Positions 46,245-60,284 of a DNA stretch of 64,000 bases are shown one piece after another (within the stretch, counting starts at the first letter, position 1; every line of letters begins with the position of its first letter). Source of the stretch: Pseudomonas antarctica (GTDB lineage Bacteria > Pseudomonadota > Gammaproteobacteria > Pseudomonadales > Pseudomonadaceae); NCBI RefSeq assembly GCF_900624995.1, contig NZ_UYXQ01000003.1:172962-236961 (forward strand), in the 5' to 3' direction. The notes beneath the pieces were generated by a model, which was not told where the DNA came from, ran no database searches, and saw nothing but the letters and a program-made list of their open reading frames with translations. Position numbers and translations under genes: made by a program.

Positions 46245-47614
46245 TAATGTTTCTCCGTACTTGAGCCACACAAGGCCGCGACGACGTTTTCCATCACCGC
46301 GCTGCGCGATCCCTTGATCAAAATGGTTGTGTGTTGGTCTTGTTCAGTCGCAATCAATGCCTGGATCAACTCGGCCTGGGTTGCGAAATGCCGCGCGCCG
46401 AGGCCGAAGGCATCAACGGCGTGAGCCATGTTCGGGCCGACTGCGTAGAGCGCATCGACGTTGCCTGTGGCGTAGACGCCGACTTCGCGATGGGACTGTT
46501 CGGCCCAGTCGCCCAGTTCGGCGATATCGCCCAAGACCAGTACCTTGCGACCGTCGAAGCTTTTAAGCAGGTCGATGGCGGCACAAATCGAGGACTGGTT
46601 GGCGTTGTAGGTGTCATCAATCACGCGCATGCCATTGGTCGCCAGTTGCGCAACCGTGCGGCCTTTGACCGGCTGCACCGCGCCCAAACCGGTGGCGATG
46701 CCAAACAGCGACACGCCCAGGGCATGCGCGGCGGCAGCAGCGGCCAAGGCATTAGCGACGTTATGGTTGCCGAGCAGGTTCAACTGCACGTGTTCGTCGC
46801 CTAGCGGGGTGTGCAGCGTGAAGGATGGGCAGCCACGCGCGTCGACAGTGATGTTCGAGGCGTGAAAATCAGCCGCCGCATTCAGCACAGCAAACGTCAG
46901 CACCTTGCGACCGGCGGCGCGTACACGCCAGGTCTCGAAGGCCTTGTCGTCGAGATTCAATACAGCAGTGCCGGACGCATCGAGGCCTTCAAGGATTTCG
47001 CCCTTGGCTTCAACGATTTTCTCCGGGCCGCCAAACTCACCCACGTGGGCGGTGCCGGCGTTGTTGATAATCGCAACGTGGGGCTTGGTCAGCGCCACGG
47101 TGTAGGCGATTTCGCCGATGCGCGAAGCACCCAGCTCGATCACCGCCGCAGTATGTTCCGGGGCCAGTTCAAGCAGGGTCAACGGCGCGCCGAAATCATT
47201 GTTCAGGTTGCCACGGGTAGCGAGCACCGGCCCGCGTGTGCGCAGGACACCGGCGAGCAATTCCTTGACCGTGGTTTTGCCGCTGGAGCCGGTGATGGCT
47301 GCAACTGGCTTATCAAAGGCAGCGCGGTTCAATGCCCCCAACTGGCCCAAGGCCAAACGGGTGTCAGGAACCAGCAATTGCGCCAAGGTGGAATCCGCCA
47401 CTTCACGCTGCACCAAGGCACCCACAGCACCTTTGGCGACGACATCGTTCAGGTAGTCGTGGCCATCAAAACGCGGGCCTGCCAACGCGACGAACAGTTG
47501 CCCCGGCTTGATGTTGCGGCTGTCGATACTGACGCCATTGAAACTGCAGTCGCTCGACACTACACGGGCCGACAAGGCCTGGGTCAGTTCGCTGAACTTC
47601 ATCGCTTTAAGCAT
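46244..47614 (-). CDS. murF: UDP-MurNAc-tripeptide--D-Ala-D-Ala ligase MurF
   Basis: Cytosolic Mur ligase that adds D-Ala-D-Ala to complete the pentapeptide. The 456 residues show the ATP loop [25 protein letters not shown] and [12 protein letters not shown], all typical of MurF. The ATG at 47614 overlaps the murE stop by 8 bp; a second ATG at 47602 is possible. Confidence 0.97.
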   Translation of the reverse strand: MLKAMKFSELTQALSARVVSSDCSFNGVSIDSRNIKPGQLFVALAGPRFDGHDYLNDVVAKGAVGALVQREVADSTLAQLLVPDTRLALGQLGALNRAAFDKPVAAITGSSGKTTVKELLAGVLRTRGPVLATRGNLNNDFGAPLTLLELAPEHTAAVIELGASRIGEIAYTVALTKPHVAIINNAGTAHVGEFGGPEKIVEAKGEILEGLDASGTAVLNLDDKAFETWRVRAAGRKVLTFAVLNAAADFHASNITVDARGCPSFTLHTPLGDEHVQLNLLGNHNVANALAAAAAAHALGVSLFGIATGLGAVQPVKGRTVAQLATNGMRVIDDTYNANQSSICAAIDLLKSFDGRKVLVLGDIAELGDWAEQSHREVGVYATGNVDALYAVGPNMAHAVDAFGLGARHFATQAELIQALIATEQDQHTTILIKGSRSAVMENVVAALCGSSTEKH

Positions 47615-49069
47615 GGGCGACCTCCCAAGCGGTCAGGGCGTGATCGGCCTCGACCAGATCGGAGAAAGCATGGCGTTCGCCGTTGATTTCCTGATAGTCC
47701 TCGTGACCTTTACCGGCCAGCACTACTACGTCGTCAGCACTGGCACTGGCGATCAGTTGGGCGATGGCGGCGCCACGACCGGCGACGAAAGTGGCCTTGG
47801 ACGCGTCTTTGAAGCCCACACGAATGTCGTCAAAAATCTGGCTTGGCGCTTCGCTGCGTGGGTTGTCGTCGGTGACGAGTACGCCATCGGCCAGGCGCTC
47901 GACGATCTCGGCCATCAACGGACGCTTGCCGCGATCACGGTCACCGCCGCAGCCGAACAGGCACAGCAACTTGCCCTTGGCATGGGGGCGCAGGGCTTCG
48001 AGCACTTTTTCCAGGGCGTCCGGGGTGTGGGCGTAATCGACCACCACCAGTGGCTGCGAGCCGCCGCCCAAACGCTGCATGCGACCGACCGGGCCTTCGA
48101 GCTTGGGCAGCACACGCAGGATTTCATCCAGCGCGTAATCCAAGCCAAGCAGTGCGCCAATGGCGGCCAGCAGGTTGCTCAGGTTGAAACGCCCGAGCAA
48201 GGTGCTGCGCAAATGGTGCTCGCCCTGAGGCGTGACCAACGTGGCGAGCACACCCTCATCATTAAATTGGGCCTCGCGGCAGTACAGGTACGCGCTGGCA
48301 TCTTCCAGGCTGTAGCTGATCAGGCGCGCTTCGCTGTCTTGCGCAGCCAGCTGGCGACCGAATGCGTCGTCCAGGTTCACCACCCGGCACCTCAAGTCAT
48401 TCCAGGCAAACAGCTTGGCCTTGGCGGCGGCGTAGGCCTCCATGGTGCCGTGGTAGTCGAGGTGATCGCGGGACAGGTTGGTCATCACTGCCACATCGAA
48501 CGCAAGAGCGGTAACGCGGCCCTGATCAAGGCCGTGGGAAGAGACTTCCATGGCAACCGCTTTGGCACCGGCCTTTTTCAGGTCAGCCAGGGTCGCTTGC
48601 ACAGCAATAGGGTTTGGTGTGGTGTGCAGGCCGCTTTGCAGCGCGCCATAAAAACCAGTGCCCAGGGTGCCGACAATGCCGCAATGCTGACCGAGCAGGT
48701 CAAGCGCCTGCGCGACAAGCTGGGTCACGCTGGTCTTGCCGTTGGTGCCGGTCACGCCGATCAGGTTCAGTTGACGGCTCGGGTCGCCATAAAAGCGTCC
48801 GGCGATATCCGACAATTGCGCAGCCAGGCCCTTGACCGGAATCAACGGCACGTCAGTGATCGGCAGCACGGTGGCGCCTTCGACTTCATACGCCACCGCT
48901 GCCGCGCCACGTTGCAGGGCATCGGCGATGTGCGCACGGCCATCGAACTTGCCGCCAGGCACCGCCAGGAACAGGTCACCGGCGCGCACATTACGGCTGT
49001 CCAAGGTCAGCTCGCGAATCAGCAGATCGCGTCCGGCATGGGCAAAAATCTTGTTCAAACTAAGAGACA

Positions 49070-49070
<1 letters not shown>
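47607..49070 (-). CDS. murE: UDP-MurNAc-tripeptide synthetase MurE (meso-DAP type)
   Basis: Cytosolic Mur ligase that adds the third stem residue. The 487 residues contain the ATP loop GTNGKTSVTQ, MEVSSHGLDQGRV and the substrate-selecting motif DDNPRSE. The DNPR motif indicates meso-diaminopimelate rather than lysine, as expected for a Gram-negative. It overlaps ftsI by 1 bp and murF by 8 bp. Confidence 0.97.
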
Positions 49071-51101
<2,031 letters not shown>

Positions 51102-51105
<4 letters not shown>

Positions 51106-52049
51106 CGCAGCTTCTCCGCGACACGCATGACGGCGCTACGGGAACGTGGGTTGGCCTTGAGTTCAGCTTCAGAGGCGAACTGCGCTTTGCCATGGATCTT
51201 GATTTTCGGCACAAAGGCTTCGAAACGTACCGGCAGGTTGCGCGGCAGGTTATCGGACTCACCCTTGACCAGACGACGCATGAACAACTTGACGATGCGA
51301 TCTTCCAGGGAGTGGAAGCTGATCACCACCAGGCGACCGCCCACTTCCAGCGCTTCGAGGGCAGCCTCGAGGCCAGCCTCCAAGTCGCCCAATTCGTTAT
51401 TGACGTGAATGCGCAGCCCCTGAAATGCGCGAGTTGCCGGATTCTTGCCTTTTTCCCACGCTGGGTTGGCGACTTTCAGCACTTCGGCCAAGTCGGCGGT
51501 GCGCTCGAACGGCTGGATTTCACGGCGCTCGACCACGGCACGGGCCATGCGACCGGCGAAGCGTTCTTCGCCGTATTCCTTGAACACACGGGTAATTTCT
51601 TCGTGGGACGCGGTGGCGATGAACTGCGCAGCGCTGACACCACGAGTGGGGTCCATGCGCATGTCGAGCGGGCCGTCGTTCATGAAGCTGAAGCCGCGCT
51701 CCGGGTCATCAAGCTGCGGCGAAGACACGCCCAGGTCGAGCAAAACCCCGGCCACCTTGCCTGCCATGCCGCGCTCGGCGACTTCGGCACCCAGCTCGGC
51801 AAAGCTGCGCTGCACAACGACAAAGCGGCCGTCTTCGGCCGCTAGCGCTTGCCCGGTGGCAATCGCTTGGGGGTCTTTGTCGAACCCGAGGAGTTTGCCG
51901 TCGGACCCGAGCTGGCTGAGGATCAACCGACTGTGCCCGCCCCTGCCGAAGGTGCCATCCAAATAGCAGCCATCCGCGCGTACGGCGAGAGCCTCAACGG
52001 CTTCGTCAAGCAGTACGGTGATGTGGTTAAAACCGCTATCAATAGTCAC
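51102..52049 (-). CDS. rsmH: 16S rRNA m4C1402 methyltransferase RsmH
   Basis: SAM-dependent methyltransferase that modifies C1402 (N4) of 16S rRNA. RsmI, encoded at 53.3 kb, adds the 2'-O-methyl to the same base. The 315 residues have the SAM motif [13 protein letters not shown] near the N-terminus, [21 protein letters not shown], and the C-terminal [15 protein letters not shown]. It overlaps mraZ by 4 bp. Confidence 0.97.
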
Positions 52050-52501
52050 AGGATCAAATCACGCAGTTCATCAGGCATAGCGCCCGGTTGTTGAATAGCA
52101 GCCAGGTCAGCTGCAGAAACAGCATCCCAAGCATCTTCGTCCCACAATTGGAACTTGTTCAGTTGGCCGACCAGCATTGCGCGCTTGTCCAGCTTGGCGT
52201 ACTCGCGCAGACGCGGAGGCACCAGAAAACGCCCACTGCCATCGAGTTCGAGGTCGACGGCATTACCAATCAGCAAACGCTGCAGGCGGCGGTTTTCTTC
52301 ACGCAATGAAGGCAGGGCGCGCAACTTGGTTTCGATCAACTCCCACTCATCGAGCGGGTAAACACATAAACAAGGGTCAACGGCATCAATCGTGATGATT
52401 AATTGCCCGGAACTTCGCGAAATCAGCTCGTCACGATACCGGCTCGGCATAGCGAGACGGCCTTTTGCATCGAGACTGATAGCGTTAGCTCCGCGAAACA
52501 C
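52046..52501 (-). CDS. mraZ: Transcriptional regulator MraZ
   Basis: AbrB-like DNA-binding protein that represses the dcw promoter in E. coli. The 151 residues form two tandem SpoVT/AbrB-like halves, with [20 protein letters not shown] and [21 protein letters not shown] carrying the repeated DxxGR signature. The start is a GTG at 52501 with GGAG at a suitable distance. Three 10-bp-spaced repeats upstream are the probable binding site. Confidence 0.96.
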   Translation of the reverse strand: MFRGANAISLDAKGRLAMPSRYRDELISRSSGQLIITIDAVDPCLCVYPLDEWELIETKLRALPSLREENRRLQRLLIGNAVDLELDGSGRFLVPPRLREYAKLDKRAMLVGQLNKFQLWDEDAWDAVSAADLAAIQQPGAMPDELRDLIL

Positions 52502-52542
52502 AGATGCGTTTCTCCAAATTTTAGCGTTTTACGTTCAAAAAA

Positions 52543-52570
52543 CCCACTTTGTGCCACTTTCCGCCACTTG
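52543..52570 (-). promoter_or_regulatory. Putative MraZ operator: three 10-bp-spaced AAGTGG repeats
   Basis: On the minus strand AAGTGG occurs three times with exact 10-bp spacing (CCACTT at 52544, 52554 and 52564 on the plus strand), between the -10 element and the mraZ start. MraZ in E. coli and other bacteria binds short G-rich direct repeats with about this spacing, so this is a likely autoregulatory site. Confidence 0.72.
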
Positions 52571-52575
52571 CGCAC

Positions 52576-52605
52576 ACTATAGGAATGCGCCCACCACACC
52601 GTCAA
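52576..52605 (-). promoter_or_regulatory. Sigma70 promoter of the dcw cluster
   Basis: On the minus strand: TTGACG (52605-52600), an 18-bp spacer and TATAGT (52581-52576). It lies 75-104 bp upstream of the mraZ start, just ahead of the three AAGTGG repeats. Confidence 0.7.
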
Positions 52606-52619
52606 GGCACGGATTCAAG

Positions 52620-52856
52620 GAAAAGCCTTACAGAACGGAGATTTAGGAACGCAAAAGGAGAAGAAACGCGAGTTCGGGGATGTTTTTGACTCAACAATCG
52701 CAAATAGCTCAGATAGCTATGGCTTAAAGTTAAAGTGATTTATTAAGAGTAAGATTTTTTTGGTATTACGAAGACGCATCTGCCAATGATTTGGCAGGGA
52801 GGGATTCTTGCGTTACTACCGGGTTTCTGCCCGAGATTCGGACAGAAGGAAAAAAG
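52620..52856. other. AT-rich gap between the dcw promoter and rnpB
   Basis: No gene is seen. It holds AT-rich DNA (52680-52770), a 7-bp hairpin CTGCCAA / TTGGCAG (52780-52797), a GGGTTTCTGCCCG / CGGACAGAA partial stem (near 52820-52846) and the A-run at 52850-52855 that would serve as the U-tract ending rnpB on the minus strand. Confidence 0.5.
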
Positions 52857-53210
52857 GTGGAGAGTCGATCTGTAAGCCGGGTTCTGTCTTGAACAGTCAT
52901 TCGTCTACGATGGCCATCACTGGACATCTTTAGCAACCTACCCGGTCCCAGCGCGGGCCACGCCTTGGGACCCTATTTGGTCTTGCTCCAAGTGGGGTTT
53001 ACCTAGCCACGAACTGTTGCCAGTCGTGCGGTGCGCTCTTACCGCACCTTTTCACCCTTACCGGCACCGAAGTGCTTAGGCGGTTATTTTCTGTGGCACT
53101 TTCCGTAGGCTCACGCCTCCCAGGCATTACCTGGCACTTCGCCCTATGGAGCCCGGACTTTCCTCCCCCCCCTAATTTTCATAGAGGGCAGCGACTGTCC
53201 AATCGACTCT
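52857..53210 (-). ncRNA. rnpB: RNase P RNA (M1 RNA)
   Basis: Catalytic RNA of RNase P, which matures tRNA 5' ends. Read on the minus strand, the 5' part (AGAGTCGATTGGACAGTCGC) and the 3' part (CCCGGCTTACAGATCGACTCT) pair to form helix P1. The universally conserved segments of type A RNase P RNA (for example GAGGAAAGTCCGGGCTCCAT) are present. The length of about 350 nt is as expected. The P1 stem followed by a T-run on the minus strand probably also ends transcription. Exact ends are estimates within a few bases. Confidence 0.95.
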
Positions 53211-53219
53211 CCGCCGCGC

Positions 53220-53248
53220 AGGTTAACGGCACGGCGGGCTGAGGACAA
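53220..53248 (-). promoter_or_regulatory. Candidate promoter of rnpB
   Basis: On the minus strand: TTGTCC (53248-53243), a 17-bp spacer and TAACCT (53225-53220), with the predicted start about 9 bp downstream, close to the mature 5' end of the RNA. Confidence 0.55.
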
Positions 53249-53306
53249 GTATTAAAAGTGCGGCAATGCCATCACATTCAGACGCAATACCGGTTTGCCC
53301 CCGGAA

Positions 53307-54179
53307 CTATTCGGCTTTCTGTTTATCCAGCGCAACCTGATACAACACATTCTTACGCACGCCGGTAATTTCGGCTGCCAGCGCTGCTGCGCGCTTGAGC
53401 GGCATTTCCTTGAGCAGCAAATCCAGAATGCGCATGGCCTCGCTGCCCACTGCATCCTCCTCTTGCGGTGCCGTCCATCCGGCGACCAGCACCACGCACT
53501 CGCCACGCTGTTGATTGCTATCGCCTTCGACGAAGGCGCGCAGCTCTTCCAGCGGTAGGCCCTTGAGGGTTTCGAAGGTTTTTGTCAGCTCACGCGCCAA
53601 CAGCGCCAGGCGCTCGCCGCCGAACACCAGCTCCATGTCCTGCAGGCATTCAAGGATACGGTGCGGGGCTTCATAAAAGATCAACGTGCGCGGCTCTTCC
53701 TTTAAAGCCTGAAGACGCGCGCGACGCCCAACCGTCTTGGCCGGCAGGAAACCCTCGAATATAAAGCGGTCCGACGCAAGCCCGGCAGCTGATAATGCTG
53801 CAATCAGCGCGCACGCCCCCGGAACAGGCACTACATTAATACCAGCGGCACGCGCCTGACGGACCAGGTGGTAGCCAGGATCGGAAATCAGCGGCGTACC
53901 GGCATCGGAGATCAGCGCCACATCGTCACCGGCCAGCAGGCGCGTGATAAAACGGCTGCCCTCTTCGCGCTCGTTATGCTCGTGGCACGCAGCTAATGGC
54001 GTGCTGATACCAAAATGCTGCATCAATCGTTGGGAGTGTCGCGTGTCTTCCGCCGCGATCAGTTTGACCTCGCGCAACACTTTAAGCGCCCGGGCACTGA
54101 TATCGTCCAGGTTGCCAATGGGCGTCGCCACGACAAAAAGCGAGCCTGCAGTGGAATTCAAAGGACCTGGAGCAGTCAA
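53307..54179 (-). CDS. rsmI: 16S rRNA 2'-O-ribose C1402 methyltransferase RsmI
   Basis: SAM-dependent methyltransferase of the tetrapyrrole methylase fold that acts on C1402 of 16S rRNA. It shows SLFVVATPIGNLDDISARAL, LIAAEDTRHSQRLMQHFGI and ALISDAGTPLISDPGYHLV. I place the start at the TTG at 54179 (290 residues): GAGGTG lies 7 bp upstream, whereas the ATG at 54212 has no Shine-Dalgarno and overlaps a TACAAT -10-like hexamer. The longer ATG form (301 residues) cannot be excluded. It is divergent from lpoA, as yraL is from yraM in E. coli. Confidence 0.93.
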   Translation of the reverse strand: MTAPGPLNSTAGSLFVVATPIGNLDDISARALKVLREVKLIAAEDTRHSQRLMQHFGISTPLAACHEHNEREEGSRFITRLLAGDDVALISDAGTPLISDPGYHLVRQARAAGINVVPVPGACALIAALSAAGLASDRFIFEGFLPAKTVGRRARLQALKEEPRTLIFYEAPHRILECLQDMELVFGGERLALLARELTKTFETLKGLPLEELRAFVEGDSNQQRGECVVLVAGWTAPQEEDAVGSEAMRILDLLLKEMPLKRAAALAAEITGVRKNVLYQVALDKQKAE

Positions 54180-54377
54180 AACGCACACCTCGATGGTTGA
54201 GAAAAGTCGCATTGTAGCGCGTAGGCGCCTCGATAATATGCCCTCAAGGTCGGCCGTCGATGACTACTCGCAACATTAGCACCACCTAAATCGACGGTTT
54301 CACGCCAGTAACATCGCGCCTGGGCCAGTGCTTGGGTACAATTCCACGCTAATTTGATCGGTATCAGGAACACTTAC

Positions 54378-56188
54378 ATGATCGCTTGCCTGCGGCTGCT
54401 CTCCGCCCTCTGCCTCGCTGCCTTATTGGCCGCTTGCGCCAGCTCGCCCTCGTCCAGCCTTGGCGACCTCCCCCGGACCCCGGATGCCAGTATCGAACAA
54501 CTGCTCGAACAGGCTGCTTCCGCCAACACGCCAGAAAAGGCCGCGATGCTGCGACTGAGTGCGGCGGACCTGGCCTACCACCAGAACAACCCTGCCCGAT
54601 CGTCGCAGATTCTTGCGCAAGTGCCCCTGGATGTCCTGAAGCCGGCCGCGCAAGTATTTGCCAGCACGCTGGCTGCCGAACTGGCCATGGCACGCAACCA
54701 GCCCAAGGCTGCGTTGACTGCCCTGAACCACCCCAGCCTGCAAAACCTGAAGGCGCTGCCGACAGACCAGCAGATCCGCACCGGCACCGTGCATGCCCGC
54801 GCTTATGAGGCTGACGGTCAAACCCTCGCAGCCGCTCGCGAGCGTGTCGCCATGGCCCCGTTGCTGACAGGCGACGCAGCCAACAGCAACCACGAGGCCA
54901 TCTGGGCGCTGATTGCCGCGCTGCCGGCTGAACAGCTGCAGGCCAGCGGTAACCCGACACTCGACGGCTGGATCAGCCTGGCCAAGGCGGTCAAAGGTGC
55001 TGGCACCCTGGAGCAACAACAGGCCGCCATTGATACCTGGCGCGCACAGAACCCAGGTCACCCGGCGGCAGTCAACCTGCCAACCCCGCTGAGCAAACTC
55101 AAGGAACTGGCCAGCCAGCCGCTGAATAAGATCGCCCTGCTGTTGCCGCAGGAAGGCCCGCTGGCCTCGGTCGGCAAGGCGCTGCGCGAAGGGTTCATGG
55201 CTGCTCACTACCAGGCTGAACACGCCGGGCAGAAACCGCCGGTGATCGAGTTCTATGACAGCTCGCGCCTGACCTCCATCGATGACTTCTACGCCAAGGC
55301 CCAGGCCGCCGGTGTGCAGTTGGTGGTCGGCCCGCTGGAAAAACCTTTGGTCAAACAACTCGCTGCTCGCCCACAATTGCCGATTACCACACTCGCGCTG
55401 AACTACAGCGAAATTGATCAAAGCCCGCCGCAACTGTTCCAATTTGGCTTGGCCGCTGAAGACGAAGCCCGCGAAGTCTCGCGTCGCGCCCGTGCCGACG
55501 GCCTGCACCGCGCAGCCGCCATGGTGCCGCGTGGCGAATGGGGCGAGCGTGTCTACAAAGCCTTCCGCCAGGATTGGGAAGCCAATGGCGGCACCGTCGT
55601 CGGCGTCGAGTACGTTGACCAGCCGATTGCCCTCGCCCAGCAGATTGCCGACCTGTTCCAACTGCGTAAAAGCGAAGGCCGCGCCAAGAGCTTGCAAAAC
55701 ACCGTTGGCACCGACGTAGCGGCCCAACCATCGCGCCGCCAGGACATCGAGTTCATCTTCCTGGCTGTGACGCCACAATTAGCCCAGCAGATCAAGCCGA
55801 CCCTGAACTTCCAGTACGCCGGCGATGTGCCGGTGTATGCAACGTCCCACGTGTTCAGCGCCAGCGGTGACAGAAACCAGTACCTGGACATGACCAACGT
55901 GATGTTCTGTGAAACCCCTTGGCTGCTTAACACCACCGACCCGCTGCGCAACCAGGTTGCCGCGCAATGGCCACAAGCCAATGGCAGCCTGGGCCGCCTG
56001 TATGCGATGGGCGCCGACGCCTACCGCCTGGCACCGCGTTTGGGTCAGCTCAAGGCGCTGCCGGATACGCGCATTGACGGCCTCTCGGGCAACCTGGGCA
56101 TTAGTGGTAACCAACGCGTTGACCGCCAGTTGCCATGGGCGAAGTTCGTCGGCGGCGAAATCCAGCGCTTGCCGGACACCCCGCGCTG

Positions 56189-56189
<1 letters not shown>
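54378..56189 (+). CDS. lpoA: Outer-membrane lipoprotein LpoA, activator of PBP1a
   Basis: Outer-membrane lipoprotein that stimulates the class A penicillin-binding protein PBP1a from outside the sacculus. From the ATG at 54378 it has 603 residues with a lipobox LLAAC (Cys about residue 20), an N-terminal helical TPR-like region (about 30-250) and a C-terminal periplasmic-binding-protein-like domain (about 250-600, starting KIALLLPQEGPLASVGKALREGF). AGGAA sits 7 bp before the ATG. Its TGA overlaps the yraN ATG. Confidence 0.95.
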
Positions 56190-57824
<1,635 letters not shown>

Positions 57825-57836
57825 TGTAAACGACAG

Positions 57837-57885
57837 CCACTAAAAAGGGCGCCGTGCATTGACTGCACGGCGCCCTTTTTAGTGG
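57837..57885. terminator. Bidirectional terminator between dolP and the OmpA-like gene
   Basis: A long perfect palindrome: CACTAAAAAGGGCGCCGTGCA pairs with TGCACGGCGCCCTTTTTAGTG around a 5-nt loop. A T-run follows the GC-rich stem on either strand, so it serves both converging genes. Confidence 0.95.
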
Positions 57886-57892
57886 CCTGCGT

Positions 57893-58672
57893 TTATTGGT
57901 ACTGCTGGTACGGGTTGCCTTGGAACTGGTTGTTCTGCTGTGGCGCCTGCTGTTGTTGCTGCTGACCAGGCTGGCCGTACTGCTGGCCAGGGATCGGGCC
58001 GAGGTTAACCTCGACGCGACGGTTCTGAGCGCGGCCATTCACGTCGGCGTTGCTGGCAATCGGATTATCCGGGCCGGCACCGCGCGCACTCAGGTTGGTC
58101 GGGCTGACGCCTTGGGAAGTCAGGTAGTTGGCCACGCTCTGCGCACGGCGCTGGGACAGGTCCATGTTCAGTTGGCGGCTGCCGGTGCTGTCGGTGTAAC
58201 CCACGATCTGGATGGTGTTCTGGTTGAACTGTTTCAGCGAGCCTGCCAGGTTGTTCAGCGGTGTGTAGAAGCTGCTGGAGATCGCATCCGAGTTGGTGGC
58301 GAAGGTGATGTTACCCGGCATGATCAGCTTGATCTGATCACCCTGGCGCTGAACTTCAACCCCGGTGTTGGCCATGCTTTCACGCAGTTTCTTTTCCTGC
58401 TGGTCGGCGTAGTAACCGTAACCGGCAGCGCCAAGGCCGGCGATGGCGCCACCGATCAGCGCGCCCTTGCCACGGTTGTTATGGTCGATGGCTGCCCCAG
58501 CCAATGCACCGGCGAGGGCACCCAGACCGCCGTACTTGGCGGTTTTGCTGATGCCGCCTTGCGAACCGTTATTCGCCTGCCCCTGGCTGCCATCATAAGG
58601 ATTAGGTGAGGCGCAGCCGGACAGCAGGGCTACGGCGGTAGCAACAACAAGAAGACGACGCGGAGTAAACAT
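57893..58672 (-). CDS. OmpA-family lipoprotein with glycine zipper (YiaD-like)
   Basis: A 259-residue outer-membrane lipoprotein. It has a lipobox LLSGC (Cys about residue 19), a glycine-zipper region (about 45-95, GGLGALAGALAGAAIDHNNRGKGALIGGAIAGLGAAG) and a peptidoglycan-binding OmpA domain (about 110-225) with VGYTDSTGSRQLNMDLSQRRAQSVANYL. The C-terminus is a Gln/Pro-rich low-complexity tail, GQQYGQPGQQQQQQ and onward. The ATG at 58672 follows GGAG; the longer frame to 58801 lacks signal-peptide logic. Confidence 0.93.
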   Translation of the reverse strand: MFTPRRLLVVATAVALLSGCASPNPYDGSQGQANNGSQGGISKTAKYGGLGALAGALAGAAIDHNNRGKGALIGGAIAGLGAAGYGYYADQQEKKLRESMANTGVEVQRQGDQIKLIMPGNITFATNSDAISSSFYTPLNNLAGSLKQFNQNTIQIVGYTDSTGSRQLNMDLSQRRAQSVANYLTSQGVSPTNLSARGAGPDNPIASNADVNGRAQNRRVEVNLGPIPGQQYGQPGQQQQQQAPQQNNQFQGNPYQQYQ

Positions 58673-58881
58673 GAAGGGAGCTCCTACTTTTGCATTCTGT
58701 GGTGCAAAGGACATTCGCAATGGACCTGTGCCGAGTTTTGAACGCGACAAACGGTAAAAATTCCGTACCCGGCCGGCGCGCGCTCTACAACGTCTGAGCA
58801 CACTAAAACCCTAGCAGAGACTTCCTGAACGGAAATTGTCATTTTCTCTGTAAGAATCGTAGGACGGTTGCCACTTGGGAT

Positions 58882-59526
58882 CTAAGCCCTGACAAATGGG
58901 TTCTCACGCATTTCATCCCCTAGGCGCGTATCCGGCCCATGCCCAGTAACCACCGTCGCGCCCTCATCCAGAGTGTACAGACGCTGCTTGATCGAACGCA
59001 CGATAGTCGCTTGGTCCCCACCCCACAAATCCGTACGCCCCACGCCCCGCTTGAACAACGTATCCCCGGCGATCAGCAACTTTGCATCGGCAAACCAGAA
59101 ACTCATTGAGCCTGGGGTATGCCCCGGTGTGTGCAAGGCCACACCACAACCACACGCCAACTCCTCGTCATGCTCAAGCCAGCGATCCGGCGACGGCACC
59201 GGCGTATACGGCACACGAAACATCTGGCACTGCATTTCCAGGTTGTCCCAAAGAAATTGATCCTCTTTATGCAAATGCAAGGTAGCACCCGTCTTCTCTT
59301 TCAACTGCCCGGACGCCAGAAAGTGATCAAGGTGCGCATGGGTATGGATGATACTCACCACCTTCAAGCCTAACGCATCGAGCCGCGCCAGAATCAGCTC
59401 ATGATTACCACCCGGGTCAACCACAATGGCTTTTTTGGTAATCGGGTCACCAATGATCGTGCAGTTGCACTGCAACGGGCCGACCGGGAAGGTTTCGCGG
59501 ATCAGCGCGGCTTTTTCGATATTCAT
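58882..59526 (-). CDS. Metallo-beta-lactamase-fold hydrolase, glyoxalase II-like (YcbL type)
   Basis: A 214-residue cytosolic metal hydrolase, probably a type II glyoxalase or thioester hydrolase. The metal motif is HTHAHLDH (THxHxDH), with further ligands in TPGHTPGS, IAGDTLF and VTGHGPDT. The ATG at 59526 is chosen because AGGAA lies 7 bp upstream; longer forms start inside the Shine-Dalgarno. The divergent gene is pqiA, and the gap holds no obvious operator. Confidence 0.92.
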   Translation of the reverse strand: MNIEKAALIRETFPVGPLQCNCTIIGDPITKKAIVVDPGGNHELILARLDALGLKVVSIIHTHAHLDHFLASGQLKEKTGATLHLHKEDQFLWDNLEMQCQMFRVPYTPVPSPDRWLEHDEELACGCGVALHTPGHTPGSMSFWFADAKLLIAGDTLFKRGVGRTDLWGGDQATIVRSIKQRLYTLDEGATVVTGHGPDTRLGDEMRENPFVRA

Positions 59527-59693
59527 GGGCATTCCTGCAAGCTCTATGGCACATTCCACGCGCAGTATGGTTGACCTTGCCCCTGGTCCGGAAGGGATCA
59601 AGCCTGCGACACATCAACTGCTAAGCTGTCCAAGCGCCATTGAATCAGCAGCGCTGTCCAAGACCGCAGCGCATCGCGTTTGGAGCAAGACGT

Positions 59694-60284
59694 ATGGCGA
59701 ATCAACGGGTCATCTGTGAACACTGCGACTGTGTGTACGAGAAAGTCACGCTCGCCAAGCATCAAAAAGCCCTGTGCACACGCTGCGAAGGCGTATTGCA
59801 GCGCTACAACGGCCTGTCGGTGCAACAACGCCTCGCCCTGAGCGTCACCGCCGCCGTCCTGTGGGTATTTGCCAACTTTTATCCGGTGATGAGCATCAGC
59901 CTGCAAGGCTTGAAAAACAGCGCGACCCTTTGGGATTCAGTGGTTGCGTTGAGCCTGGGGCCGATCACTTTTATTGCGTTGGTGGCAGCAATTTCCATCA
60001 TCATCGCGCCGGTGTTCCAGCTGCTGTTGCTGATCTGGGTCTTGAGTTTCGCCCTGTCCGGCAGGCGCTCACCGGCGTTCAAGCTGTGCATGCGCTGGCT
60101 GGAAGCGCTGAGGCCGTGGAGCATGCTTGAAGTCTGCCTGCTCGGCGCCATGGTGGCGGTGTTCAAGCTGGCCGGCATGCTCGACGTGATACCCGGCACC
60201 GGCCTGTTTGCGTTGGCGGCCCTCAGCCTGTTGCTGATCCGCATCGCCGGTCGGGATGTGCGCGACCTGTGGGACACCTTATGA
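59694..60284 (+). CDS. pqiA: PqiA-type membrane protein, first half
   Basis: A 196-residue inner-membrane protein matching one half of E. coli PqiA (about 417 residues, two homologous halves). It has two N-terminal zinc-type pairs (CEHCDC and CTRCEG) followed by about four membrane segments. The PqiABC pathway is thought to move lipids between membranes. The ATG at 59694 begins the conserved ANQRVICEHCD. It overlaps the next gene by 4 bp (ATGA). Confidence 0.93.
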   Translation: MANQRVICEHCDCVYEKVTLAKHQKALCTRCEGVLQRYNGLSVQQRLALSVTAAVLWVFANFYPVMSISLQGLKNSATLWDSVVALSLGPITFIALVAAISIIIAPVFQLLLLIWVLSFALSGRRSPAFKLCMRWLEALRPWSMLEVCLLGAMVAVFKLAGMLDVIPGTGLFALAALSLLLIRIAGRDVRDLWDTL

